A stretch of 64,000 nucleotides of DNA from UBA11872 sp965198285. GTDB lineage: Bacteria; Chloroflexota; UBA11872. Under the pieces are notes generated by a model, which was not told where the DNA came from, ran no database searches, and was given only the letters and a program-made list of their open reading frames with translations. The stretch spans positions 3,720,001 through 3,784,000 of the forward strand of contig OZ240251.1 of assembly GCA_965198285.1 (NCBI GenBank). The letters are read 5' to 3'. Positions 34,128 through 42,018 of the stretch are shown in pieces; within the stretch, counting starts at the first letter, position 1, and each line of letters starts with the position of its first letter. The translations under genes were made by a program, and so were the position numbers.

Positions 34128-35440
34128 ACACCAGCTTCGACGTCTCTCGGATCGACGCTTCAGCGTCGGCCCCGCGCATCGTTCGGACGATCCTTCGGGA
34201 CAACGGCCGGTTGGCGCCGTTCCTGTTGGTTGGCAGCGCCGCGACCTCTGCGTTTCAGCTCATCATGGCCCGAGGGCTGGAACCGAGGGCCTACGCCGAG
34301 GCCTTTGCCGTGCTAGGCGCGCTGTCGCTACTGGTAACGCCCGCGCAGGTCGTCCAGACGCTCGTGGCGCGTCGCGCCGCCGAACTGGTCGCGCTGGGGC
34401 GTCTCGCCGAGCTGCGGGCCACGACGCGAGCCATCGTGCGCTGGACCGGCCTGGTCTCCCTTCTCCTGGCGCTGGCCATCGCTGCCGCGTCGCCGCTCAT
34501 CCAATCCGCACTCCGGCTCGATTCGCCCTGGCCGGTGGTCGTGGCGGGAATCGGCGCGGGCGCCCTGACCTTCGAACCGGTGGTGCGCGGCATTACTCAG
34601 GGCGCACGCGATTTCGTCGGTCTCGGCTACGCCCTGGCCGCGCACGGGCTGGGACGCCTGGTGGTCGGCGCCGCGACGGTCTTGGCCGGAGGCGGCGCCA
34701 CCGGCGCCCTGCTGGCAAGCCCGGCGTCGGGCCTGGGCGGCATCGTCTTCGGCTGGCTGAGCGCCCGCCGAGTCCTGAATCGCCCTGAGCGCCCCGCCGA
34801 GCGGGATGCGTCGCCGCTCGGAATTGCAGACCACGTGCGCGTGGCGCTCATTCTCTTCGCGCTGGCCGGTCTGCTGCACCTGGACGTGCTGGCGGTCAAA
34901 GCCTTCTTCAGCCCGGATGAAGCCGCTGCGTACGCGGCGCTTGCGCTGATCGGTCGGATTGTCTTCTGGAGCGGAATGATGGTTGGCATGGTGCTCTTGC
35001 CGTTTGTGGTCTGGCGGGCCGCGGCCGGCGCGGGCATCATGCGCGCCTACCTGGCAAGCCTGGTGCTGATGGCCGCCGTTTCAGGGGGATCGGCTCTCGT
35101 CATCCTGACCTGGCCTGAAGGTGTGTACGGGCTGATCTTCGGCGACCGCTATCCACCGTACGCCGAACTTCTGCCGCTCTACGTGGCGGCGGCGGCCCTG
35201 CTGGCAATCGCGGCAGTCACGGCCAGCCTGCACATCGGGGCCGGGCGTCTGCGCGTGTGGATTGGCCTGACCGTCGTGCTGGCAGGGACCGTCGTCGGCT
35301 ACGCCCTCGCACACGACACGCCGCGCATGGTCTTGACCGTCCTGCTGGTCGGGACGGCCGTTGCCGCCATCTACCTGGTGGCCGAAGCCTTCGCCCTAGC
35401 CTTGGAGCGCCGTAGGACGGCCGTCCGGAATGCGCGTTAG
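34124..35440 (+). CDS. oligosaccharide flippase family (Wzx/MATE-like) membrane protein
   Basis: About 438 residues with twelve or more hydrophobic helices, in the polysaccharide transporter family that flips lipid-linked sugars across the inner membrane. The start is uncertain: the frame is open from TTG 34025 inside the cupin gene, but family-like sequence begins near 34170. A CTG at 34124 that overlaps the cupin stop (CTGA) would fit, though CTG starts are rare. No charged signature motif allows a more precise call. It is convergent with the mannose-sugar block, and its stop shares TTAG with the neighbouring cupin gene. Confidence 0.7.
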   Translation: MNTSFDVSRIDASASAPRIVRTILRDNGRLAPFLLVGSAATSAFQLIMARGLEPRAYAEAFAVLGALSLLVTPAQVVQTLVARRAAELVALGRLAELRATTRAIVRWTGLVSLLLALAIAAASPLIQSALRLDSPWPVVVAGIGAGALTFEPVVRGITQGARDFVGLGYALAAHGLGRLVVGAATVLAGGGATGALLASPASGLGGIVFGWLSARRVLNRPERPAERDASPLGIADHVRVALILFALAGLLHLDVLAVKAFFSPDEAAAYAALALIGRIVFWSGMMVGMVLLPFVVWRAAAGAGIMRAYLASLVLMAAVSGGSALVILTWPEGVYGLIFGDRYPPYAELLPLYVAAAALLAIAAVTASLHIGAGRLRVWIGLTVVLAGTVVGYALAHDTPRMVLTVLLVGTAVAAIYLVAEAFALALERRRTAVRNAR

Positions 35441-35811
35441 GGCGCGGACGTTCCCTCGCGTCCGTAGTCGTCGACCAGCCGCACCACGTCATCCGGGTGC
35501 GGTGTGGAGACTTCTAGCACACGCACGTCGCCATGCGGCGCCTCGTAGCGATGCACCTTGCCGGTATGCACCCGCACGCTGGCGCCCTCATCCAGGTCGC
35601 GCGTCTCTAGCGCCTCGGCCGAGTCGCCAATCACGAGCCGCAACCGCCCGTCCAGCACGTAGATCGTCTCGTCCTTCGCTTCGTGGTATTGCAGGCTCAG
35701 CCGCGCGCCGGTGTTGATCTCGATGATCTTGCCGATATACAACTCGGTCGAGGCATAGATCACTTCGCGGCCCCAGGGCTTCGTCACGATCGTCACGTTC
35801 TGATCGCTCAT
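35437..35811 (-). CDS. cupin, mannose-6-phosphate isomerase type II-like
   Basis: 124-residue cupin resembling the C-terminal isomerase domain of bifunctional ManC enzymes. KPWGREVIYA is the hallmark, followed by SLQYHEAKDETIYVLDG with metal-ligand His and Glu. It could isomerise mannose-6-phosphate/fructose-6-phosphate or a related hexose phosphate. The ATG overlaps the stop of the hexomutase gene (ATGA), and the gene is the last of a four-gene minus-strand unit with gmd, which makes a role in the GDP-sugar route plausible. Confidence 0.85.
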   Translation of the reverse strand: MSDQNVTIVTKPWGREVIYASTELYIGKIIEINTGARLSLQYHEAKDETIYVLDGRLRLVIGDSAEALETRDLDEGASVRVHTGKVHRYEAPHGDVRVLEVSTPHPDDVVRLVDDYGREGTSAP

Positions 35812-37262
35812 GCGGATCCAACCTCCACCCCGGCCGCGCGCGCCCCGAGATTCAGCAGCGTAGCCACGCGCTCCGCCGAAGTGGTCTCCGTGTAGACCCG
35901 CAGCAGCGGCTCCGTTCCCGAGAAGCGAATCAGCAGCCAACTCTCGTCGTCCAGGTAGTACTTGAACCCGTCCATGTCGTTCCGGCGCAGGACGGTCGAC
36001 CCGTCAATGGCGTCCGGCAGCCAGGCCGTCACCTTCGCTTCTATTTCCGGTCGGGCCTCGGCCGGGAAGTCCAGGTCGTACCGCGCGTAGTGGTATTCGC
36101 GCCCCAGCTTCTCGAACAGCAGCGCCACCAGTTCCGTCGGCGTCTTGCCTTCACGCGCCATCAGGTCCAGGAAATACAGCCCGGCGACTACGCCGTCGCG
36201 CTCGGGCATGTGCGGCTGGAACACGTACCCGCCGCTTTCCTCGCCGCCCATCACGGCGTCGAGATCCCGCATGGCCGGGGCCACGAACTTCATGCCGACG
36301 CCGACTTCCTCCACGTGGACGTCGTACAGCTGGCCCAGTCGTTCCAACATCGACGTCGTCGTTAGCGTCTTCACCAGCGGCTGCCGCATCGCCCGGTGCT
36401 CCAGGAAGTAATACGCCAGCAAGCCGATGATGCGTAGTTGATCCACGAACTCGCCGTGTTCGTCCACGACTCCCAGGCGGTCGCCGTCACCGTCGGTCAC
36501 GATTCCGACCGCGGCCGATGTATCGCGGACCACCGCGGCGACCTCGTCCGTCTGTGGCGGAATCGGCTCCGGCCGCGCCAGACCCGGAAACCGCGGGTTC
36601 CAGTCGCTGTGGATCTCGGTTACATCGAGCCGCCCGCCTGTCAGGATGCGGGGCAGCCATCCGGCGGCCGAGCCGTACATCGCGTCCACCACCACCCGCA
36701 TGTCGCGCGCGCGCAGCGCCTCCAGGTCCACCAGGTTGGCCACGTGGTCCAGGTACGCGGCGTCCGGGCTGAAGTTGCGAAGTAGGCCGGCGCGTACGGC
36801 CGTGGCCTCGTCCAGGCAGCCGACAGCGTCGCCGTCCACCCGCGCAACGGCAGCCTCGATTTCGGCCAGCGCGTCCGGCGCCACGGCCGCTCCGGTGGCC
36901 GTGCGGACTTTGAAGCCGTTGTCCGCCGGCGGGTTGTGGCTGGCGGTAACCATCACGGCGCCGGCCGCTTGCAGATTCGCGGTGCTAAAGGCGGCCACCG
37001 GCGTCGGGCAGGGCGTGTCCACGAGGTGCACCTGGATATTGTTGCCGGCCAGCACCGACGCCACGTGCGCGGCAAACCGCTCGGAACCGAAGCGGCGGTC
37101 GTAGCCCACCACGATCCCGCGCTCCCAGCGCCAGTTGCGCCGCACGAATGTCGCAAACCCCTGCGCGACCCGACCAACGTTGCGGAAGGTGTAGTCGCCG
37201 CCGATCACGGCGCGCCAGCCGTCGGTCCCGAAGCGGATAGGGGTTTCGGCCAGAGGCGCCAT
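35808..37262 (-). CDS. phosphoglucomutase/phosphomannomutase family enzyme
   Basis: 484-residue alpha-D-phosphohexomutase. The phosphoserine loop VTASHNPPADNG (Ser108), the Mg2+ motif DGDGDRLG and the sugar-binding GGEESGGY are intact, unlike the degenerate domain in the fusion protein at 17.8-20.3 kb. It may convert mannose-6-phosphate to mannose-1-phosphate or do the glucose reaction. The ATG at 37262 begins the family sequence APLAETPIRFGTDGWRAVIG; the frame upstream is not family-like. It starts 1 bp after the epimerase stop and overlaps the cupin start (ATGA). Confidence 0.92.
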   Translation of the reverse strand: MAPLAETPIRFGTDGWRAVIGGDYTFRNVGRVAQGFATFVRRNWRWERGIVVGYDRRFGSERFAAHVASVLAGNNIQVHLVDTPCPTPVAAFSTANLQAAGAVMVTASHNPPADNGFKVRTATGAAVAPDALAEIEAAVARVDGDAVGCLDEATAVRAGLLRNFSPDAAYLDHVANLVDLEALRARDMRVVVDAMYGSAAGWLPRILTGGRLDVTEIHSDWNPRFPGLARPEPIPPQTDEVAAVVRDTSAAVGIVTDGDGDRLGVVDEHGEFVDQLRIIGLLAYYFLEHRAMRQPLVKTLTTTSMLERLGQLYDVHVEEVGVGMKFVAPAMRDLDAVMGGEESGGYVFQPHMPERDGVVAGLYFLDLMAREGKTPTELVALLFEKLGREYHYARYDLDFPAEARPEIEAKVTAWLPDAIDGSTVLRRNDMDGFKYYLDDESWLLIRFSGTEPLLRVYTETTSAERVATLLNLGARAAGVEVGSA

Positions 37263-37263
37263 C

Positions 37264-38208
37264 CTAAGCGTCCGGCCGAGCCGCGACGGCCTGGCGGGCC
37301 TCGGCCAGCGCATCGCGGAGGGATTCGTCCAAGCCGATCCGCGGCCGCCACCCGGTGTCCTCGCGCAGCCGGGTCGCGTCACCGGCCACCACCGCGCCAT
37401 GGCGTCCCGGCGGCAACCGCCGCTCTTCGTGGATTTCAGCATCCACGCCGCCTATCTCGATCAACAGTTCCACCATCCGGCGCAGTGGCCGGGCCTGTCC
37501 GGTTGCCACGTTGTAGGCGGCACCCGGCCGACCTCGATCCGCCGCAGCCACGACGGCCTGCGCGACGTCGCGCACGTCCACGTAGTCGCGAGCGCCGGCC
37601 AGGCTGTAGGTCGGCACGACCGGCTCGGCCCGACCATCCAGAATCGCCGCTACGCAGTGCACCTGGCGGCCCGGGAAATACTCGGCCGAGCGTCCCGGTC
37701 CAACGCTGCCGAACAAGCGCAACCTCACCACGTCCAGTCCGTCGGACAGATGGTATTGCAGCGCCTGCAGGTCCGCCGCCGCCTTGGTCGCCGCATAGAC
37801 CGACGCTGGCCGCAATGGCGCTTCCTCGGTGACCAACTCGCCCGTCTCGATCCGGCCGTAGATCTCGGCACTGCTCATGGCCACCAGCCGAGCCGCCGGC
37901 GCGTACCGCAGCATGGCCTGGATCAACCGCAACTGACCCAGCACGTTCACGTCGTACGCGCGCAGCGGGTTGGCCTGGGCCTCGCCCGGATTGGCAATCG
38001 CTGCCAGGTTCACCACGACCGACGGCCGGACACGTGCCGCCACGTCCTCGACCTGGTCGGCGTCCCGCAAGTCCAGCGCCTCGAACCCGGCCTCGAGATC
38101 CCCGCCCTGCGACGCCGCGACCACCTCACAACCGGCGTCACAGAACGCGGCCACCGTGTGCGACCCGATGAAACCGGCCGCTCCGGTGACAAGAACCGCG
38201 CCTGACAC
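37264..38208 (-). CDS. NAD(P)-dependent sugar epimerase/reductase (likely GDP-deoxyhexulose reductase)
   Basis: 314-residue extended short-chain dehydrogenase. VTGAAGFIGSH is the cofactor loop; the catalytic Ser and the YxxxK motif are in MSSAEIYG and YAATKAAADL. Placed 14 bp after gmd, it probably reduces GDP-4-keto-6-deoxymannose. The product would be GDP-rhamnose if it works like Rmd; a 3,5-epimerase-type activity (GDP-fucose) is less likely, as the Cys-rich features of GDP-fucose synthase are not obvious. It is followed at once by the hexomutase. Confidence 0.8.
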   Translation of the reverse strand: MSGAVLVTGAAGFIGSHTVAAFCDAGCEVVAASQGGDLEAGFEALDLRDADQVEDVAARVRPSVVVNLAAIANPGEAQANPLRAYDVNVLGQLRLIQAMLRYAPAARLVAMSSAEIYGRIETGELVTEEAPLRPASVYAATKAAADLQALQYHLSDGLDVVRLRLFGSVGPGRSAEYFPGRQVHCVAAILDGRAEPVVPTYSLAGARDYVDVRDVAQAVVAAADRGRPGAAYNVATGQARPLRRMVELLIEIGGVDAEIHEERRLPPGRHGAVVAGDATRLREDTGWRPRIGLDESLRDALAEARQAVAARPDA

Positions 38209-38222
38209 CGTTTTCGCCAGGC

Positions 38223-39224
38223 TCAGCCCGCGCTGCGGCTGGCCGCCATTTCGGCGTGTGCGACTTCATCGGCGACGACGTCGACATCCGCGTCGACCAT
38301 GAGGCGGACCAGTTCCTCAAACGTGACCGATGGCTCCCAACCCAGGTCGTTGCGAATGGCCGAGGGATCGCCGATCAGGCGATGCACCTCCGCCGGACGC
38401 AGCAGGTCCTCGCTGGTTGTGATGTGGTCCCGGGCGTCAAGTCCCAGGTGGCCGAACGCCAGGTCGGCAAGCTCCAGACCCGAATGCGTTGCCCCCGTCG
38501 CCAGCACGTAGTCGCGGGGCTCGTCCTGCTGCAGCATCAGCCACATGCCGCGCACAAAGTCCGGCGCATAGCCCCAGTCGCGTCGCGTGGACAGGTCGCC
38601 GAAGGGCACGTTCTGAACCACCTCGTGATGCACGCGCGCCGCCGAATAGCTGAGCTTGCGGGTCACGAACTCCATTCCGCGCCGCGGCGACTCGTGGTTG
38701 AAGCAGATCCCCGAGCAGGCGAACATTCGATAACTCTCGCGGTAGTTGACGGTGATCCAGTGCGCGTAGAGCTTCGCCACACCATAGGGACTGCGCGGAT
38801 AGAACGGGGTGGACTCGCGCTGCGGCCATTCCTGGACCTCGCCGAACATCTCGCTGCTTGACGCCTGGTAGAACTTGATCGTGGGATCCACCGCGCGGAT
38901 GGCTTCCAACACTCGGGTCGCGCCCAGCGCTGTCACTTCCCCGGTCAGCACCGGCTGCCGCCACGAGGCCGCAACGAAGGACTGCGCCGCCAGGTTGTAC
39001 ACCTCGTCGGGCCGGTGCCGCTGCATGATCTCGATCAGCGAGTACTGATCGTGCAGATCGCCCGCTTCCAATACCAGGTCGTCCTGCAAATGCTGGATAC
39101 GGCCGTTGTTCTCGGTACTGGTGCGGCGTACGACGCCGACGACTGTGTAGCCTTTCTCCAGCAAAAATTCCGCTAGATATGAGCCGTCCTGACCCGTAAT
39201 GCCCGTGATTAACGCGCAGGGCAT
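38223..39224 (-). CDS. gmd: GDP-mannose 4,6-dehydratase
   Basis: 333-residue dehydratase that makes GDP-4-keto-6-deoxymannose, the entry step to rhamnose, fucose and related deoxysugars. Family hallmarks: LITGITGQDGSYLAEFLLEKG with RRTST, SSSEMFG, the catalytic YGVAKLYAHW and FNHESPRRGMEFVTRK. It is first in the block gmd-reductase-hexomutase-cupin. The donor GDP-mannose may come from the nucleotidyltransferase fusion at 17.8-20.3 kb. ATG 39224 is chosen because the family N-terminus starts there. Confidence 0.94.
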   Translation of the reverse strand: MPCALITGITGQDGSYLAEFLLEKGYTVVGVVRRTSTENNGRIQHLQDDLVLEAGDLHDQYSLIEIMQRHRPDEVYNLAAQSFVAASWRQPVLTGEVTALGATRVLEAIRAVDPTIKFYQASSSEMFGEVQEWPQRESTPFYPRSPYGVAKLYAHWITVNYRESYRMFACSGICFNHESPRRGMEFVTRKLSYSAARVHHEVVQNVPFGDLSTRRDWGYAPDFVRGMWLMLQQDEPRDYVLATGATHSGLELADLAFGHLGLDARDHITTSEDLLRPAEVHRLIGDPSAIRNDLGWEPSVTFEELVRLMVDADVDVVADEVAHAEMAASRSAG

Positions 39225-39332
39225 GCACAACCCCTGTTCAAGGAAACCCGCTCGCAGTGTACGTGCGGTGTCTGAACAACACCCGGCGGCCGCCCAACGT
39301 GACGCCCAGTGCCGGTTGCACAGGTCCAGCCC

Positions 39333-40115
39333 ATGACCTCCCTGAACGCATCCCCCTGCCTGCTCGCCGACATCTTCGAGCCCGGCGACATCGCGGCCAT
39401 CGTCGGTGCCGGTGGCAAGACCACCAGCATGTTCGCCCTGGCCCTGGCCCTGGCGCGGCGCGGCCTGCGCGTGGTGACGACCAAATCCACAACCATCCAC
39501 CGCCCGTCGCTGGCCCGCTCACCCAAGCTGCTCGTGTCGCCGCCGAATCGCTGGCACGCCGAGCTTCCGGCGGCGCTGGACGCTCATCCAGTCATCACCG
39601 TGGTCACCGCCGCGCCCAGCCAGCGCCGCTACGACGGCATCCCGCCCGAGTCGGCGCCGGACCTGCTCTGCGCCGCGGGCGCGGACGTACTGATCGTGGA
39701 AGCGGACGGCGCGCGCCGCCGCCTGCTCAAGGCGCCCGCCGCCCACGAACCCGCCATGCCGGCCGGCGCAACGCTCGTCATCCCAGTCGCCTGCCTGGCC
39801 GCCGTCGGACGCCCCCTGGCCGAGCGCCACGTACATCGACCCCAACTCGCCGCCGAGATTCTGGGTGTCGACCTCGGCGCGCACCTGACCATTGATCACG
39901 TCCTCAAGCTGCTCCTGGACGCAAGAGCCGGCCGCAAGGCCGCGCCCCCCACCGCCCGCTGCTGGCCCGCCCTCACCGCCACCGACACGGTCGCCCCAGA
40001 CCAACTCGCCGCAGTCCGCGCCGCCCTCAACACCCACCCCCACGTCACCGGCTGGATCGAAGCCACCGCCAACCGGACCTACACCGCCCACCGCCGCGGC
40101 CCGCAGCCCCGCTAA
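39333..40115 (+). CDS. yqeC: YqeC family protein, selenium-dependent hydroxylase accessory
   Basis: 260-residue P-loop protein of the YqeC family, known from gene clusters for selenium-dependent molybdenum hydroxylases. AAIVGAGGKTTSMFALALAL is the nucleotide loop, and IVEADGARRRLLKAPAAHEP is the family signature. No molybdenum hydroxylase, yqeB, selD or sel gene lies in this window, so its partner is unknown. It is divergent from gmd (about 108 bp between). Confidence 0.85.
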   Translation: MTSLNASPCLLADIFEPGDIAAIVGAGGKTTSMFALALALARRGLRVVTTKSTTIHRPSLARSPKLLVSPPNRWHAELPAALDAHPVITVVTAAPSQRRYDGIPPESAPDLLCAAGADVLIVEADGARRRLLKAPAAHEPAMPAGATLVIPVACLAAVGRPLAERHVHRPQLAAEILGVDLGAHLTIDHVLKLLLDARAGRKAAPPTARCWPALTATDTVAPDQLAAVRAALNTHPHVTGWIEATANRTYTAHRRGPQPR

Positions 40116-40275
40116 GCCTCCGTAACCGGTGCGGACATCTCTGGTGGCATAGTCGCCCACGCTTGGATCCACCGCTCAGCTGCGGGACTGTCGCTTGTCC
40201 CGACTCCACGGCGCGGATTGGTGCTCAGGTGCGCCACAATGCGCGCAGCCTTGGCGACCTGAGACGAACTCACCG

Positions 40276-41388
40276 ATGACCACCACCGCCCGACCAATTG
40301 ACATCAACTTCGACCGTCTGCTGGACACGTTTGTCGCCCTGCTATCCGTGGATAGCTATTACGGGGACGAGGAACGCGTCGTGGCGGAGATCAAGCCTCG
40401 GATGGAGGGTCTAGGAATTTCGTGGCGCTCGGACCCGCACGGGAATCTGATCGGCGAGTGGCCGGCGCGCGGCAATGACGGCGACCCGATCATTCTCAAC
40501 GCACACATGGACACGGTGAGGCCAACGCCGGACATGACCCCGGTGGTGAAAGACGACGGCGTCTATTCGGACGGCTCATCGGTTCTCGGCGCGGACGACA
40601 AGGCCGGGGTTGCCGCCATCATGGAAGCGGTGCGTGCCTACCACGAGTCGGGGCAGCCGCACGGACCGGTGGAACTGCTGTTCACTATTGGCGAAGACGT
40701 CGGCCACATCGGCTCCAAGGCGTTCGACGCCAACGACGTCGCGGGCCGCCGCTGCTTCGTGCTGGATGCGGGCGGACCAGTTGGCAACGTGGTCATGCGG
40801 GCACCGGGTCAGCGGCGCTTCAACTTCACGTTTCGGGGCAAAGCGGCCCACGCGGGCCTCGAGCCCGAGCTTGGAGTCAGCGCCATCGGCATGGCGGCGC
40901 GCGCGATCGACCTCATGCCGCTGGGCAGGGTGGACGAGATCACCACGGCTAACGTGGGCATTGTGTCCGGCGGCGAGGCGTACAACATCGTGGCGCCGGA
41001 AGCCAAGGCGACGGTCGAGACCCGCAGCCTTTCAGAGGACCGGCTGGAGCTGCAGGTGGCGGACATCGTGGCAGCGGCGCAGCAGGCCGCGGTGGACTTT
41101 GGCGGCGAGGTGGACATCGAGACGCATACGTTCTACACGGCCTACGAATTGGACGACGAAGACCCGGCGGTTGAACTGGCCGACGCCGCCATTGCGGCCG
41201 CCGGGCTGGCGCCGCAGCACGTGAGCACGGGCGGCGGCAGCGACGCGCACGAGTTCAACGAGAAGGGCATCACCTCGGTTTGCCTGGGCATGGGCTACAT
41301 CGACGTGCACTCGGTACGCGAGTACATGCCGCACGACCAGCTGCGGGCGAGCGCGCAGGTCACGACGGAACTGATTCGCCTGGCCTAA
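40276..41388 (+). CDS. M20 family metallopeptidase, peptidase T-like
   Basis: 370-residue zinc peptidase. Ligand segments are ILNAHMDTV, VLGADDKAGVAAIM, FTIGEDVGHIGSKAFD and the C-terminal GGGSDAHEFNEKG; the inserted dimerisation domain (about residues 175-285) starts RRFNFTFRGKAAHAG. The pattern fits tripeptidase T or related dipeptidases (M20B). It cuts small peptides or acylated amino acids; the substrate is not fixed by sequence. Stand-alone, convergent with the coiled-coil gene. Confidence 0.9.
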   Translation: MTTTARPIDINFDRLLDTFVALLSVDSYYGDEERVVAEIKPRMEGLGISWRSDPHGNLIGEWPARGNDGDPIILNAHMDTVRPTPDMTPVVKDDGVYSDGSSVLGADDKAGVAAIMEAVRAYHESGQPHGPVELLFTIGEDVGHIGSKAFDANDVAGRRCFVLDAGGPVGNVVMRAPGQRRFNFTFRGKAAHAGLEPELGVSAIGMAARAIDLMPLGRVDEITTANVGIVSGGEAYNIVAPEAKATVETRSLSEDRLELQVADIVAAAQQAAVDFGGEVDIETHTFYTAYELDDEDPAVELADAAIAAAGLAPQHVSTGGGSDAHEFNEKGITSVCLGMGYIDVHSVREYMPHDQLRASAQVTTELIRLA

Positions 41389-41439
41389 CCCGTCCACCGA
41401 CCGTCACGCGAGCGCCGGGTCCCCGCCCTGCTCGGCGCG

Positions 41440-41988
41440 CTAGGCCGCCGCCTCTTTTTGTGGTGGCCCGTTGCGGAGACCCACGATCAGGCCTTCCAGC
41501 ACACCTTCAAGCCGGGCTTGGCCGAGTTCCACGGACGCCAGTCGCTGTTCGACCGCCGAGCTCTGAGCGTGCAACTCGGTGACTTGCGACTGCAAAGCGG
41601 CGATCTGCGACTCCACGACCGTAAGACGCGCGTCCAACCCCGCGAACTGCACCTTCATCTCTGCAAACTGTGCTTGCAGGGTTGCGAACTTTGCTTCCAA
41701 CGCGGCGAACCGTTTTTCGAACCCGGCAAACTGCGCTGTCAACCCGGCAAACTGCGCTGTCAACCCGGCGAACTGCGATGTCAATCCGGCGAACTGCGCT
41801 GTCAATCCGGCGAGTTGTGCTTCAAGGGCAACTTGACGGTCGTCGAGCCGATCCATGCGGCCGCTGAGCCGCACCGTCATGCCGACAATCAGCGCCGCCA
41901 GCGCCACGCCCACGCTAAGAATTCCGATCAGCTCCGGCGTCACGCCGTTGACTCCTGTACCCGCCCACCTATGAACGATGGTCCACAA
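41440..41988 (-). CDS. membrane-anchored coiled-coil protein with seven-residue repeats
   Basis: 182-residue protein of unknown function. Residues about 18-40 (PELIGILSVGVALAALIVG) form one hydrophobic helix. The rest is a long coiled coil: about six repeats of the type LTAQFAG (one every seven residues), then EKRFAALEAKFATLQ and further heptads ending LEGVLEGLIVGLRNG. The repeated part is encoded by 21-bp DNA repeats and its copy number could change. The layout resembles the 73-residue protein at 55.1 kb. It is convergent with the M20 peptidase gene. It may be a structural or tethering protein; nothing more can be read. Confidence 0.75.
   Translation of the reverse strand: MWTIVHRWAGTGVNGVTPELIGILSVGVALAALIVGMTVRLSGRMDRLDDRQVALEAQLAGLTAQFAGLTSQFAGLTAQFAGLTAQFAGFEKRFAALEAKFATLQAQFAEMKVQFAGLDARLTVVESQIAALQSQVTELHAQSSAVEQRLASVELGQARLEGVLEGLIVGLRNGPPQKEAAA
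41721..41804. repeat. 21-bp tandem repeat, four near-identical copies
   Basis: Four consecutive 21-bp units (form ACCCGGCAAACTGCGCTGTC plus one base), starting at 41721, 41742, 41763 and 41784; a decayed fifth follows. The first two are identical; the others differ at one to three bases. Each unit encodes one heptad of the coiled-coil protein, so gain or loss keeps the frame. Confidence 0.85.
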
Positions 41989-42018
41989 GCGCCATCTTAG
42001 CCCGATGGCCCGCGGGCA

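Noticed and set aside
41721..41825. CRISPR-like array
   Set aside because: Units are contiguous 21-bp repeats without spacers and lie inside a coding frame.
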